From Branchiostoma floridae (taxonomy: Eukaryota; Chordata; Leptocardii; Amphioxiformes; Branchiostomatidae): DNA of 64,000 nt. The stretch is taken from positions 13,122,034 through 13,186,033 of the forward strand of contig NC_049991.1 of NCBI RefSeq assembly GCF_000003815.2. Reading direction: 5' to 3'. Shown here piece by piece: positions 33,371 to 47,500 of the stretch. The notes under the pieces were generated by a model that was not told the DNA's origin, did not search any database, and saw only the letters and a program-made list of their open reading frames with translations. The stretch's first letter is position 1. Every line of letters begins with the position of its first letter. A program made the position numbers and the translations under genes.

Positions 33371-35420
33371 TCGAGGGTGAAAGTGCTGTCTTGACAAGGA
33401 GGGTCTTGAAGTTCTTTTGGGTTGTCAAGTAGATTCTTTCCTTGCCAATTGTACAAAGTATTTTTTCCATAGCAAATAATGAAATGAAAGTAAACTGTCA
33501 AATTAACTATTTTCCCATGTCACCTCACTAAGGAGAGAGTTCCTTTTCTTTATATCTTTTTTTAACTTAGTTGTGGATTCCATTTCATGTTCTTGTGTAT
33601 GTTTTTTTCAACTATGAGTAAGAAAGAGAGCTTGGGATACATTTCCACAATGAATTATCATTTATGTAATCATAAGAAATAAGTGAAATGTTATTAGGAG
33701 ACAGGTGACAACAATGACTTAACATGTTTTCACTGCTCTAAGTAACAAAGTTAGTAGAGGCTGTATTTGTAGTTTTGGTGGTCTCTGTGTTCATGTCAAA
33801 GGTACATGTACCAGTGCCCAGGTCTCACTGCCTAATATGTATCTGGAGTAGATGTAGAAACTACACATTCTTCAATGTCATTATTTATGGAAAATTCATT
33901 TTTTTATTGCTCCAAGCATTACCGGACACCATCTAAGATTAAGGTGATGACCTCTATTGGAAGGTCATTAAGAGGTAGAATGCTGATCAGATTGGAAGAA
34001 AGAAAGCTCCTGCACAGAGAATGACTCTATCCGTCAAGGGATAGAGATGTTGTAGAACTTTCCATTAGATTTTTGAGCTGCAATTATCAGAGTTTCTGCC
34101 AACATTCATTATCATGTATTCACTCTTAACCATTTATAGCTCCTCTTGATTGGCAGTAGGGATCAATTTCCCTATAGAGAAAGACTGTGTAGCAAAGAAA
34201 TCTATTAGCACATAATAGAGAGTTTTAAATGGTGTTCAGACTATAATGTAGCTGTAAAAAGTCTTATAATGAGTACAAATAAAATAATTTCTCTGTCATT
34301 GTGGTATACTTATCTACATGTACATTTGTGACTAACGGTCCCTCCTATTGCATATATTGAAGCATTACAAACCAAAGGGAAATGTATTGCTTGGTGGTTT
34401 ATGTAACATACAATGTAGTGCCATCCATATCTACATCATGAAATCTCAGTTGGAATAACAATGAAACTGTGTCTACTAAACAAGAATAGAGCTATATTCT
34501 TATGTCAAAAGATTTTATTCACAATACCGTGGTAGCCAGTGGACACCAGCAAAATGTTGATTTGTCTGCAACCGAAAACTAGTAACTCAAACTTTAAGGT
34601 AAATTTAAGTAAAATGATGAAGTTCTTGGAACAAATACAACAAAATGTGTTGATGACACAAGATGAAAGTGAAGACAAAAGGATGGGAAAGATCTGTTAA
34701 GTGCTACTGGTATGTACAAAAACGAAGCCTATGGAAAATGTTGTACTGTTAAGACTGAGGTTCTATTATAATATATAATTGATATCTAAAGACTCTCTTA
34801 ATGTAAGACATTGTCTTTGAATTCGGGATTCATCAATGTAGTACATGTAGGTGTGCAACAAATGATTACAATGCTTTGTACACATGTAAAATATTAGACA
34901 GTGAAGGATTTCGCTTAATGTGATGTAACACATGATACAAATTTGAGATATTGCAAGATCTGAATATGGGCATAGATAACTGCTCTGTATGAATGTGTGT
35001 AGCCTTCCAACAAAATATTAACTGCCAATCATTTTGGGGGAGGCTTGGGGTTGCTATAATAATGGCAGGTGGTATTTTTCATACATATCTCTGTTGGAGC
35101 AGACCATACTGTGCTCGGTAGTGAGTGGATGACAACTGTGTAAATGAGGGATTTCTATGGCCACATGTTTCACCCTGTTGTATGCTTAATGTGTATTGGG
35201 TAGCTTTTTTCGGTCGCTTTGCTGGCCAACATACTGTATGACTTACTGTACAAGAAATCTGATATAAATTGTACTTCCTGGCTCGGATTTCATTAGTGCC
35301 ATCATAATCTCATCATTTTCCCTGATGGAATCTGAGTTAGGTCTTGTGGTGTTGTAAGCAATGTTCGTTGTTTCGGTAATCATTTCATTTTAATCATTAA
35401 GTCAGCAATGAAAACAAAAA
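33371..35420 (+). other. TOM1 3' UTR and downstream sequence
   Basis: AT-rich, no convincing coding exon. A candidate AATAAA is at 34278-34283. The true 3' end is not determinable. Confidence 0.45.
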
Positions 35421-35764
35421 AGCAGGGCTCGAAATACTTTTTTCTGCATACCTGCACATGTGCAGGTAACATTGAAAATTACCTGCACCAGACAAATGTT
35501 ATCGCACCACTCTGAATTTAGGAAGTATGGATGATACTAAAATTGTCCAGGAACCATTGTATTTTTTCTTTTATACTGTATAGGTATAGGTAGTAACATC
35601 AATACAGCTAATTACAATCCACATACACTTACATCATATGGGCATTTATGTATAAAACTTAATACATGGACCAGTGCAGGTAAGGTGGACACCACAAATA
35701 CCTGCATGCACAGCTCCAATTTCACCTGCACTAACCTGCATATACAGGTGGTATTTCGAGCCCA
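35421..35764. repeat. Foldback MITE with 'GGGCTCGAAATAC' ends
   Basis: It starts CAGGGCTCGAAATAC and ends GTATTTCGAGCCCAG. Inside, CCTGCACATGTGCAGGTAA and related tracts give further inverted complementarity (CACCTGCACTAACCTGCATA on the right). ~340 bp, non-coding; TSD not clear. Confidence 0.7.
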
Positions 35765-38700
35765 GGAAAGATATCAGCAACAACACTCATACGTTTTCCA
35801 GGCGTAGCAATGAACATAGGCATTGTCCAGTAAGACGCCAGAATGACGCATGGAGGAGAATCATTCGAATGATCGCTTCACACTTGTTGATTCCCTCCAG
35901 CCTAACACTCACCAACACTGCTATATGTAATGTGGGTATCCAACATATCGTTATTTTCTCCCGCGACCTTTCCCTATCAAACTAACTGTACGAGAGAGGA
36001 AGAATTGTGAAATACCAGAATGCAGTTTTTACGAATTATAACGTTATAATAAAATTCCATGTTCAAGCAGCAAGAGAGGACAACGCTTTTCGCTCATCAA
36101 ACAGACTGAATTAGATTTGCCTCTGCAATACTATGACCCTTTGCATAAAATACGGTGAAAACAATTCAAGTCGTGCGGGATGTGCATAGGCTTTGATATC
36201 TGACTGCCAGACGCGCTTTTTAGTCTCATCTGTACACCCCCGCGGAAGGCAGGAAATTAAACATGGATCACTTCATTAGACCCTGGAGCTTTGCAAGTAG
36301 GTCTCCCCAGGGCCATGCTAACAAAAGGAAACTGTCGTCAACACGCTGTCTTTTTACCATGTACTCTTCCCGAATGTTAAAGTGGCTTTGGTATATTTGT
36401 TGTTGTTTTATGCTAACTTGAAGTTTGACAGTCACTGGAATACTGCACCCAAAATGTATAATACAATGTTTCTTTGCTGTTGACTTTTCATGTATTTCAT
36501 AAAGCCACACCATGCATGAGGACCTTTACGTCTACCCATGTTTTCTAACAACAGCACATGCGTCACCTGGACACCGTTACCATGGCGACTGCATCCACAC
36601 GTCTCTGGATGAATTCCTCCCAGCCAACTGAGAACCCAGTCGTATTTTACGTGCGTAGGCGGGCAAGGCAGGGCGGATTTAGCCCAGGGCGAAAGCACTC
36701 TTCGTAAGAAGCTGTCCGCCAGCGGCAATCTTGACGTCTCTGATCCTACAATAATCCTCCATTTAGCGGCGCTACTGTATGACAAATCTTCTTGCTTGCA
36801 TCGTTGAGAAGGAAGTCTGAAGCGGCTGATCCTGGACACGGCGGCAGAGGCGCTCTGCTCTGCCGGTAGGATTAAGTCAGGTAAGCACACGGCTTTGTCT
36901 TCTGTGTCGTCCTTAGCCCAAATTTTATTAGCTCGCCACTGTAAGTTGTAGGACATAACTTAGCTGTTAGGTATGAACAACGGTATATTTTAAGAAATAG
37001 ATATACAGTAAAGATACAATTTGTCAATGAACGTTTATCAAGGGAATATTCTAATACGACGCGGTAGTGCACTTCTTGAGATGTGTCTTTCCCACGATAG
37101 GTGCAACGGCTTTCTACTTTTAAACCCATCCAAACGCTTTGTACCTATATCATAGAGATATTGTAGCGCTGCTCCCGACAACTGTCTGTATGACAGTATG
37201 TAGTAAGGGGTTATTTTAAGTGCTGTCTTTCTTGACGCATGGAAGTGATGAAGTTAGCCCTTATTAGAGCAATCAGACGGCCACGCCGCGCTTTGTTCCC
37301 GGGAAGTCACCCGCAGATCCTGGTATACCAGGAATTGCACACGTCAGAAAATCCCAAAGCGCATCTTCTGGTGCAGCCAACGTTCGAGATGTGAATATTC
37401 TTTCATGCACGCAACCTAGTTCGAACAAAGGCAATTTTGTGTACAGTCCTACTTTTAATTTTTATCGTGTTTTTTTTTCAATCCATTTACATGCAAACCA
37501 CGTCTGTAGGATCTCATTACGTTACGTTCAAAGATAGTATTGCCGTCAGCGTCAGGTTAAAAACCATCCCGTCCCTCATCAGCGGATTTTTGTATGTTCA
37601 CGAGTGTTCTTCAGAAGATAGTTATTGGAGTGAGTAAGTGTACAGTGCACATTCAACTAGGCAAATTGGCGGGGAGAAGAGATGCCAGATCCAGTGGGAT
37701 CCCTGAAAACAGCACCGGTATCAATTTTTGGATTAAGGCTTCGCGCAACATTTTTGTCATTTTTAGAGCTAAACTTACGGAAACCGGTCTATAGTATATT
37801 GATGACAGTAGTACTGTACATTTTAATACTACATACACTAACTATTCCTGTTCATCTACTGCATTGCTAACTTCTTAGAGTTGCCTGGATCTTTTGCAAT
37901 AATGTGCCTTTTTATAGCTTTCATCTGTCAACATTAAAAAAACTATAATACATAGAAAAGGACAACATTTCTTTCAATAAGCAATCAACGTTTCCAAGCA
38001 ACACCACGACACGACATTTACCAATTAAAGACTTACATTGTGTATGAGCACCCATTGATACATGATGCGCGTCACTTCTAAAGATTTCGCTTTTACAATA
38101 GCTCCTCATCAAGGCATCGTCTTTCATACGTCACTGGAATTTCACAATCATTCTGTTTTTCATATTGAAAGTCCAAGATTGTTAGTGTTGTAAAATGGTT
38201 ATATGAGTTCAATATGTAACTATTCATACTCAAAAGCATCGGTATGGAAAATATATTTCTATCACTATTGTAAACTGTTACATGAGTTTCAGGATCCAAA
38301 TACAAGCCGATTATATAAAAACTAACACAAACTTTGATTGACATACACCCAATGATAGAGGAACTTATGTGAGTGAAGGAAAAAAATTGGCCAATACTGT
38401 TGGTGGTGAAAACGACCCTATGATAGATTGTATTATAACGAAAGACCAATCTTGACATATCAATGTCTTATACTCTTCATTTTGCACTGACGTCCAGCCA
38501 TATAGAACTGTACCGTGCCTTTTAGTTCTGGATAGGCTACATCAACCTACGCAATGCGCCATCCTGTTGACTTTGTAACCCCCTATCTCATGCCCCACTA
38601 TCGAAAAACTCTGGAACGATTAGTGAAGTAACCATTAGCGGCATTACTGTGAACCACAGTGACCTAGGAACACCTGCTTACATGTCCCTACAAAGGATAG

Positions 38701-41531
38701 TATGACCACAATTCTGTCTGCTGTCAGGGGCTGCCTCCAATATGACGGTACAATGTTTGTTTTGTTGTAACACGAGGAGCTGCATTACGAAAACTGGCGG
38801 ACTGTTTCACTTTCAGAGGGTGAAGCCCCTTAGTAATCTGATAGTAAACTCAGACTACCACACATGTTTTCATGGTATCCATGACGATAGGAAGTGTAGG
38901 GATGTCTTGAACAGGAAGTCATGAAATAAATCGTTTGGAGCGGTACAGTGCAACGTTCATACAGTTTGTAAAGCTACATTTGTGTCTGGTAAGTTGTTTT
39001 TGTTTCTGCATATTAGACATGCTACTCACTTTTTTAAAAGAAAGAGCTTGCTGTGAATCCTATCCTTCGCGTCTATCCTTGCGATTTATCTAATAGTATT
39101 TACCTATCTTTGCAAACTTGTTCCCAATGGACAATTTATAAATTGTAGTAAATTGATTCCTTTATAACATCACTGCTAGATTTCAGGTTAAAGGCTTCCT
39201 TGATCTTGATACAACCTTCCTACCATAAAGCAAAGCGTTCTTACACTCAGTACCACTTTAATTTGAGCAACAATACCTATGCATTTATCTTGAAAGTGAA
39301 CAAGACTTTGTTTTGTAAATAATCATACACCGTTTCCATTATATTTCATGTAGAGAAATTAGCATTTTGCTAAAATGATTATATTTCTTTCTTGTTGCCA
39401 CGGAACTTTTGATGAGAAAAATAGTAAACGCAGCATCGAAGAACTTATAGAACACTTAGTTTGCTGACCTGTCTGTGGTGCTGAAAGTTGCGATGTGATA
39501 CTGTTATCCATCAATTCGCAAGATATCAGGTTTTACCATGTCTTTTTCACCATCAAAATTGCTTCTAAAACCTTGGTAGCTCTCAATTAGCTAAATCTAA
39601 ATTTCTATAGTATATAGCGGATTGATTGTGCACAGCCAGAATTTTGTTTGTCGACCTTGCTGTTAAAAGTTGTCTCCCCGTGTAGAAGGTCACAAAGACC
39701 TATTCCTTTGAAAAGACTTATTGTGTCATTTGAAGTGAAATGCTTAAGAATAACATAACAATTTCGTGAAATTTGTATTTCCTTATGCTACATAGAAGCA
39801 AAATCACACGTGGTTTCTGTGCGATAATGGATATAAAGATTATTTGGGTGCATTTATATCCTGTGACAACATCTCGTAGGCCGAGTTATCATTTCCATTG
39901 ATGTGCACCTGAGGCTATGAGAAGTACCTTGTCTGTCGGTAACCTCTGGTGACATGATCTATCTTATTAGTGGAAGGTTTGATCATGTATGTTTGTATTG
40001 TAGGAACTTTTCTTGTGCAATAAGCTTACTGTTCGTCAAGATTTCAAGCCCAGTGGGTCGGCTTTTGACCTTTCGGTATACACTTTTGCAACAACAACGT
40101 TAACAAAAATGCTATAACAAGCATTTGTTGCAGTGATGGGAATTTGTACACTCGGTATATGCATATGGTACCATGTGGGGAAAAATCTGCCAAAATTTAC
40201 CATCTACATCACGCTGTAAAAAGCCTTCTTGGATTTGAGAGCCACAAAGGATTCATTAAGATGAGAATTCAGAGGAAGAATTCCTCGTATTGATGTTGGT
40301 GCGGTAAACAAGGACAAAATCGTATTCGTGAGCGAATCGTTAATTATCTATCATTCATGACTTGGCAATAATTCAAATCCCAAGAATTCCATACAAGTTG
40401 TTTTGTGAAAGAGCACAATAAAACGCTTGCGTTAGCAACCAAGCAACCAAGCACATCATAACAGTTCGTTATTGTGTATCAAGATGCTCCGCATGCTTTT
40501 GAACAATATAAGCATTTTGAGTATTGTACTGAAAGGGTAATGTTATCATGTTTGTCTTGTCTGATTTTGCATCACTGCTTTGATAGGTTGTTGACTCAAG
40601 AAGCTGTCGTACGTACTGATGATCGTACGTACTTCAACAATTCGCTTAATGAGGTACCAGCTGGTATTTGCGCAGATGATCTAATGAAATGGAAGACTCA
40701 TGCGGTTATGCTCGGTCAGTTTGCAGTACAAAGATATACAAGGATGTAATTGCTTCTAGATGAAAGCGTTGGCTTTGGATGGCATGTTGTTAGATATTCC
40801 CCTACACTGTGGTTTGAGAGAAGAGGTAAATACATTAGTCTCGATGCCGACATTCTGAATAAATTCATCTGCTACAAAATACAAATTGGGTAGAAAATAC
40901 TTCTTTGGGGCTAAGAGTGGAAGCTTGCATTTTTCAAATTTACATTTTTGTTCATACACGTTTTTAAGCTATTTTGATACGGAACAGAAAGATTGTATGC
41001 ATGAACAGATCTAAAGATTTTCAGGGACACGAGATTTCTTTCATCTAATCCGCATAACATACGCATTTAGGCTGAGCGTGGTTTGTCCTAATTGCAGTCC
41101 AAAATGAAGCCCCTCTGATTTGAGTATTTCTGGGATTGTCAGACTGTTTTGTATTTGGTATTTGAGTGACGCAGTGACGTGTGTCTTTTAAAACTATGCA
41201 ATTGCGTCTTTCTTACATGTTTTTCTAGGTTCTGGCAATTACTGTGTGCGTCATTGTGCGTGGACTGTCAGCTCATATCAGTATGTTAATCATATCCGCA
41301 CCAAACAGATAAAGCTTAAAAGATTACTTATCCAGACGCTTATTTGCATTCATGGGTGAGTCTGTTTTCGATTTTTAGAAATGACATCAGTTGGTCACCA
41401 TCTAATCTCTGCCTTGTTGTAAAATTGTTTAATGCAGCTGCAGCATCCATAGCAATATATTTGATTTGGCTCACTTTGTAACTCCTACTTTACCGGTGTG
41501 TTTTAGTCTAACGTAGAGGACTGAGACCAGG
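35765..41531. other. Intergenic region upstream of the mucin gene
   Basis: No convincing coding exon on either strand. The stretch 36560-36880 is GC-richer and CpG-richer than its surroundings, carries an X-box-like GTTACCATGGCGAC (36576-36589), and ends in a good donor (AAGTCAG then GTAAGC at 36881). It could be a 5' non-coding exon and promoter, perhaps of the mucin gene, but this is not proven. A short palindromic run CGTACGTAC occurs near 40609-40632. Confidence 0.4.
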
Positions 41532-44500
41532 ATGGCACGGCGGGACAAGTCTTGCGGTCGTACAGGGTCTGCCACTCTGTGGATTATTGCCATGGTCTCA
41601 GTGTTCTTACAGGTATACGAAGTATTTCTTATCTCTTCCTTCGATTGAGTTTTGAATTTCATCATGGGGATCATTCATGAATTGATGACTTTTGTATCTA
41701 CTTGTATTCCTTTACAAACCTTGTAAGACATGACATACTAGTATAATTTTCTCGATCCGAAAATTCTGCTTACCTTGTCACTATTGTGGTGGCAGAAATC
41801 ATTGGTTCCAAGAAGAAAGTAATCTATATTATGTCTCTCTCCATAAAGGTCATAAACGGCCAGACCACTGAGATTCCACCGACTGATATTGCGTCTGTAA
41901 CGGACATCCTGACATCTGTCAACAATACAGAAGGTAAGAAAGTACTGGTGTTTGTCATTCGTTTCCTATCTATGTCATACCGAAACTTTTATTTGTGATA
42001 GCCACCCCCTCCCAATAAAATACAAAATGCTTTGATTCAATGCAATTTTCATTATGCCTTTTGGGGCAGCGTAATTCAGTACAATTATCATCGACAACGT
42101 CCATATACAACGGACGTAGATATGTCAAATATGTTGGTGGAGATAATCCGATTTGAGAGCGCATCCTCCTTCCCGTCTATCCACATGATCCTCTATTCTC
42201 TCTAAGCAGTAAATGCAAATTGTAATCTCATATCGAAATATTGTCTTGAAATTACATTGTATTCAATTCAATTAAGTTTTCATATTTTTACATAACCATT
42301 ACTTCTTCATTTACTTGATTATTGAAATAGCAGTCTTGCTCTCAGTCTTTGGTATCACCAAGGTCATGGGATCTGCTACATTGGTTTATAATTCGTATAA
42401 TACTGAAAAGCATAAGGCGGTGTTAATGGCACAGGCTCAGTCAGCCTTACTCATAGCCAAAAACAGATATGGTTACTATTAACGCTTAACATGACAAAAC
42501 TGCACGGAGTGACACACCTTGGAGCTGAAAGACGATTAGATACGATATGAGAAATAAAATGGAGCATTTGCGCAAAAGTAACTTCTTGGTAAAGGGTGAA
42601 AAATGATTGTGTTTCCCGGTAACGTACAGGAAACAACTCAACCGAAAGAAGAATAGATCAAACCTCAGAAGAATCTGCAACTACTGAGTTCTACTCTACT
42701 CCAAACCCTGGGACGACCGAGGAAACAAACACCCAAACTACGCAATCAACAAGGGTGGCAACAGATGAAGAGGCTTTGTTGAGCACGGAAGCTATGCCTC
42801 AGACGACAACCATTTTGGAGTCTATTGAATCAACTGAAGAAACAGCTACAACAACAGATACGTCAACTGAAGACTACCTCTCAACAACTCTATTGCAGCT
42901 CGAAGAAACTACAGTTGTAGCCTTAACAGAGGAGGCAATCGCCGAAAGTGATCCGACTGAAAAAACAGTGACGACAACAAAAACGTCAACAGAAGAATAC
43001 CTCTCAACATCTCTATTGCAGCTCCAAGAAACTACAGTTGTAGCCTTAACAGAGGAGGCAATCGCCGAAAGTGATCCGACTGAGATAGGAATCGTCTCGA
43101 CAGCCACGGCACCACTAACCTACTCCTCAGAAACAACGGAAGAAGCAGTCTCAACTGAGGCGGCAGAAACAGAGCTGGCTCCAACTGAGTCTGCCTCACT
43201 TGACGTCAAGTCCACAGGGGTAACGTCAGTTCCAACTGCAATCACGGAGTCAGAGGAAGTCGCCAGTGAACCCATGACAATCCTCTCCGAAGTCACGAAC
43301 ACCGTAAAAGCTGCCACAACTGAGTTCACAGAGACATATCCGGCTCCAACTTCACTTTACACAGAGATAACTTCAGTTGCAATGACGGAGTCAGAAGACG
43401 AAGTCAGCAGTGAAACCATAACAACACAATCAGTTCTCAGCGAGGTCACGGAAAGTGAAGAGGCTGTCTCAACTGAGGGATTGATCACACAGTCTAGTCT
43501 AAACATGGTCACTGGCACCGAAGGCTTTGTCTCAACTGAGAGTATGACCACACAGCCAGCCTCGAATGAAGGCACTGAGGGCTCTGTCTCAACTGATGTT
43601 ATGATCACGCAATCAATTCTAAGCGAAGCCACGAGCAGCGAAGATTCTGCCTCGACTCAGGTTATGACAACGGAATCAGTTTCAACTGATGTCTGGCCGA
43701 CAGAACAAGCCTTGTCAACTGAAGTTCGCACTGCACACTCAGCCTTCAGCGAAGCTACTAGCACCGAAGACTTTGCCTCAACTGACATTATGGGAACGCA
43801 GTCATTTCCAGCTGAAGATCTCAAGACAGAAGAAGTCGCGTCGTCAACCGATGTCCTTACCACACTGTCAGTCACGGACGGAGTTATCGGCATTGAAGGT
43901 CCAGCCTCGACTGTGGAGATGGAAACACAGCCACTTCCAACTGAGGTCTTGAGTATAGACGAATCTGTCTCATCAGAGTTTACAACACAAGGCTCGGTCA
44001 CAGACATGGCCATGGTGACAACAGAGTCAATGTTCACAGATACACTGGTAACAGAAGTAACTACGCCCTTAACGACAAAGGATGAGGTCCCAAGTGAACT
44101 GTTGTCAACTACCACGGGATCGCGGACAGAGCATACTGCTACTACCAAACCATTCCTCACCACCGAATCGTACACTACAGGCACTGATGATCTACTGACA
44201 GAAAGTCCACATGTTACAATCGTCACGCAACCGCTGCAGATAGCAGGTACAACTCTCCCATCGGTCACAACAGAGGCTTCTACACTGTCTGATGCCAGTC
44301 CAACGACGTCACCTAGTGAAGTTGCAATGTCCACGTCTGTGGTGACAGGGGCTGGAAATATGACCGATGAAATGGTTTCAACAGAGCTCATGGAAGGCAC
44401 CAGTGTCACCACGGTTACCGAGCAACCCACAACCATGCGAATATCGTCCACAGAAACGCTATCGCCCACTACAGGTACAACGATGAACCAGAAGCTATCC

Positions 44501-47500
44501 ACCTACAGAACTAGTTCCATGGAAACTACGAGGTCGGCACTGACAGAATTTGGAAATATGACCGATGGATTGGTTTCCACAGAGCTCATGGACATCACGG
44601 TTACTCCATCTACAGCAAGGCAATCATCATCCACAAACGATTTCTCATCTACAGCAATCACAACATCGGAGCAGATGCTGTCCACTTACAGCAGCAATGT
44701 CATAGAAACTACGAAGCCAGGGACGTTGGCTGTAACAGTGTTTACTGAAGAAGTCACTGAAGAATACAGCGCAACAACAGAGGACAGTGATGCAACCGTC
44801 TCTACAACGACTGACAAATCAGTGACAGGTCAAACCATGGACCTGTCTACGATGGACATCATGGCCACTACAGAAGAAACCACCGATCGCATTGGGACTT
44901 CTGTTCCAGGTACTGCTATGGATCACCTGACGACACATCTGTCTGTTGACACGATGGAGCCAACTGTAGTAACAGAGGCACTAAAGGAAACGACAACTAC
45001 AGCTTTCCTTACCACCGATAGTTTCACTACTACGACTGCCCAACCTGAAAGCACAACCATGCATACCACGATTAATCCAACAGAGGAAGCAGGTATGCAC
45101 TCAACCTGATGGACTGAGCTGTACAGTATCTTCTTCTGTGTTATACTATGGTCCTATTTGAACCGGTGTCCTTAGGGAAGTAGCCCCGACCGGGCTCTAA
45201 AGCCACAAATTTGTCCCAGTGGACTGCTGGACACCGCGGGGTACCTCTTGATATTTTCACGGATAGCTCATGACGTTTATTTGTTACCGGGTCCCGGGTT
45301 GCTTTTAGCCTTTTTTTTATCCAAGGGGCCCATGCGTGCCCCAACATAGCCCGGTAGCCGCAGGGGGTTTGAAAGTGCAGAAAACAGCCCCTAAACTACC
45401 CGGAAGGACCCCTTTTCACAAATGGGACCGTAGCATAACTTCCTCTCTCACCGGTCACCGTTAAACATCTTGGGATAGCCAGCCTCGTCTCCTGCACCTC
45501 TGTAGAAGTTTTTTCCTCTCTTCTGTGGCAACTTCAAAGATGGCATCTTTTTTTCACTTAACTTCTTCCTCTCTTCTTCTCATCAAACACCAGCTGGTTC
45601 CTTCTTCAGTACGAAAACACAGTTAAGCAAGAAACTAACCTAGCTATCGTAGTTAGGATTCACAAGTCGTTCCGAGAATTTCACGTTTAGTCTTGACAAA
45701 TCTTATGATACATATTTCTTTTCAATTTCTGACACACAGATACTATGTATATGTTATGTATACCTATATTACACATGGATTTCTACCAATTATTCCAAAC
45801 ATTTGTATGGCACTAACTTAGCATACAAGATATATTTCTACGTTGTAACATACATGAAAATTGTTTCTTTCAGACATTAAAAGCTGCATCCAAGACATCG
45901 ACATTTGCCACGAGAACGCAACGTGTGTCAACACAACATCCGGGCACGCCTGTGTCTGTAGGAGAGGCTTTCAGGGAGATGGTCAAAACTGTACTGGTAA
46001 GACTACTCAATATTTCATCATTCATCTTAACTGATTTGGTGATAGAAGATCATGGATTTCAGTGTGTGTTCATACGTACGTGAATACCAGGCATTTTTGC
46101 TGATTCCGAGACCATCTGGGACAGAGGGCACACAAGTTATTATATGTAAAATCTATATCTGAAGACTATCAAATACCATGTATGGATATTAAAATCATGT
46201 GTTATGTTACAGTTTTAAGACCTTATATACGTGGACAAAGCGCTTACCAACAAGCTTTCGATCAGTGCTCTGATCCTTCGTAAGTTGAAATGACCCAGAG
46301 CCTAAGTCACACATCCGGAAAGCAAGTGTGACGTCAGCAAAGGGTCAAAGGTGCTTGGCAGTCATGTGTGGTTGTGGAAGATCTATGACGCAACAACAAG
46401 GACTTAGTTTGTCGTACACTCAACGTATAAATAAGCTACTAAACTACACACTGTACCTGTTTCAGACATAGATGAGTGCTCCATACAGCCAACTCTACCG
46501 GACGTGGCTACAATGTCTGATGAGATTTCTCGCCATGGTTGTTCTGATGTTTGTGTCAACACCCTGGGGTCGTACCACTGCGCCTGCCCGGAGTATTTCA
46601 TCTTGAATGCGGACGGAAGGACGTGTGAAGGTAGACAAGCTTAGTAATTACCTGTTAGCACACCGTTACATTTGGCTATAGGTCAAGCAGTGAAGGACAA
46701 TTCAACGGTTACTTTTAGTATTGATGAGTCGCATCAACAACGCTTGACAGCCTTCTCGAACATCTTGCAGCATAACGTTGAATCAGGACGAAATATTATA
46801 TCAGTGGATTTACAAACTTCTTTTTTAAAACTTTATTCTACTTTATTCTATACTGAGATCTTGTTTGACATTCTGGTATACATTCATGTACTATCAGTCG
46901 TACATCCAAAGCAAAGCGTCATGAATCAGACGGGACAGAAGTATTCATGTTAAAGCAAGCATAGAATAATCAACCTTGTACGGAGAAAAGAAATACAGAA
47001 AAGTATGGAACACCTCGTCTTTTAGGACTTCTTCAATTATCTTAATATCTTAACCCAAGACACGTAAATCTAGTACTTATCAATGAGTCAATGGGGTAAT
47101 GCAGAATTGTTGGATCCCAGCAAAACTTCATCCTGAGGTTTTACCAAACTTCTGTCATCTCCATTGTGCACCATAGCTCAGGAGTCCTGTGCGGCCAGCT
47201 CGAACCCCTGCAGACCCACCGTGCACTCCAGGTGTGCGGTCGCCAATGGGACACATGTCTGCAGCTGCTTACTTGGATTTCACCTGGCAGATAATGGATA
47301 CAGATGCGAAGGTACGAATTTTCAAATGCTGTTAAGTCATGTTGAATGGGACTACACAACAAAACGTCATGTTCCATGTAAAGATCTTTAAGCGTCGATG
47401 AAGGTTAGGCGTCCAGGTACAAATGTAATAAGACACGCCAACAAGCAGTTACTCAAGCAACTGGATCTTGGAAACGGTCAGACACCATCCGATGTCTTTT

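Noticed and set aside
36432-36956. 174-codon minus-strand open frame
   Set aside because: No recognisable domain; it overlaps the GC-richer promoter-like block and has no supporting homology or splice context.
38093-38458. 121-codon minus-strand frame
   Set aside because: Low-complexity AT-rich sequence, no motif, no splice partner.
43120-44685. Several long minus-strand open frames, up to 281 codons
   Set aside because: They are antisense shadows of the Ser/Thr-rich mucin exon, with repetitive Val/Ser composition.
46200-46400. Segment with CAAGCTTTCGATCAGTGCTC and TCTGATCCTTCGTAAGTTG
   Set aside because: Resembles retroelement 3' ends that carry a 'cgaaagctt' motif, but I could not define ends or a coding part, so it is not annotated.
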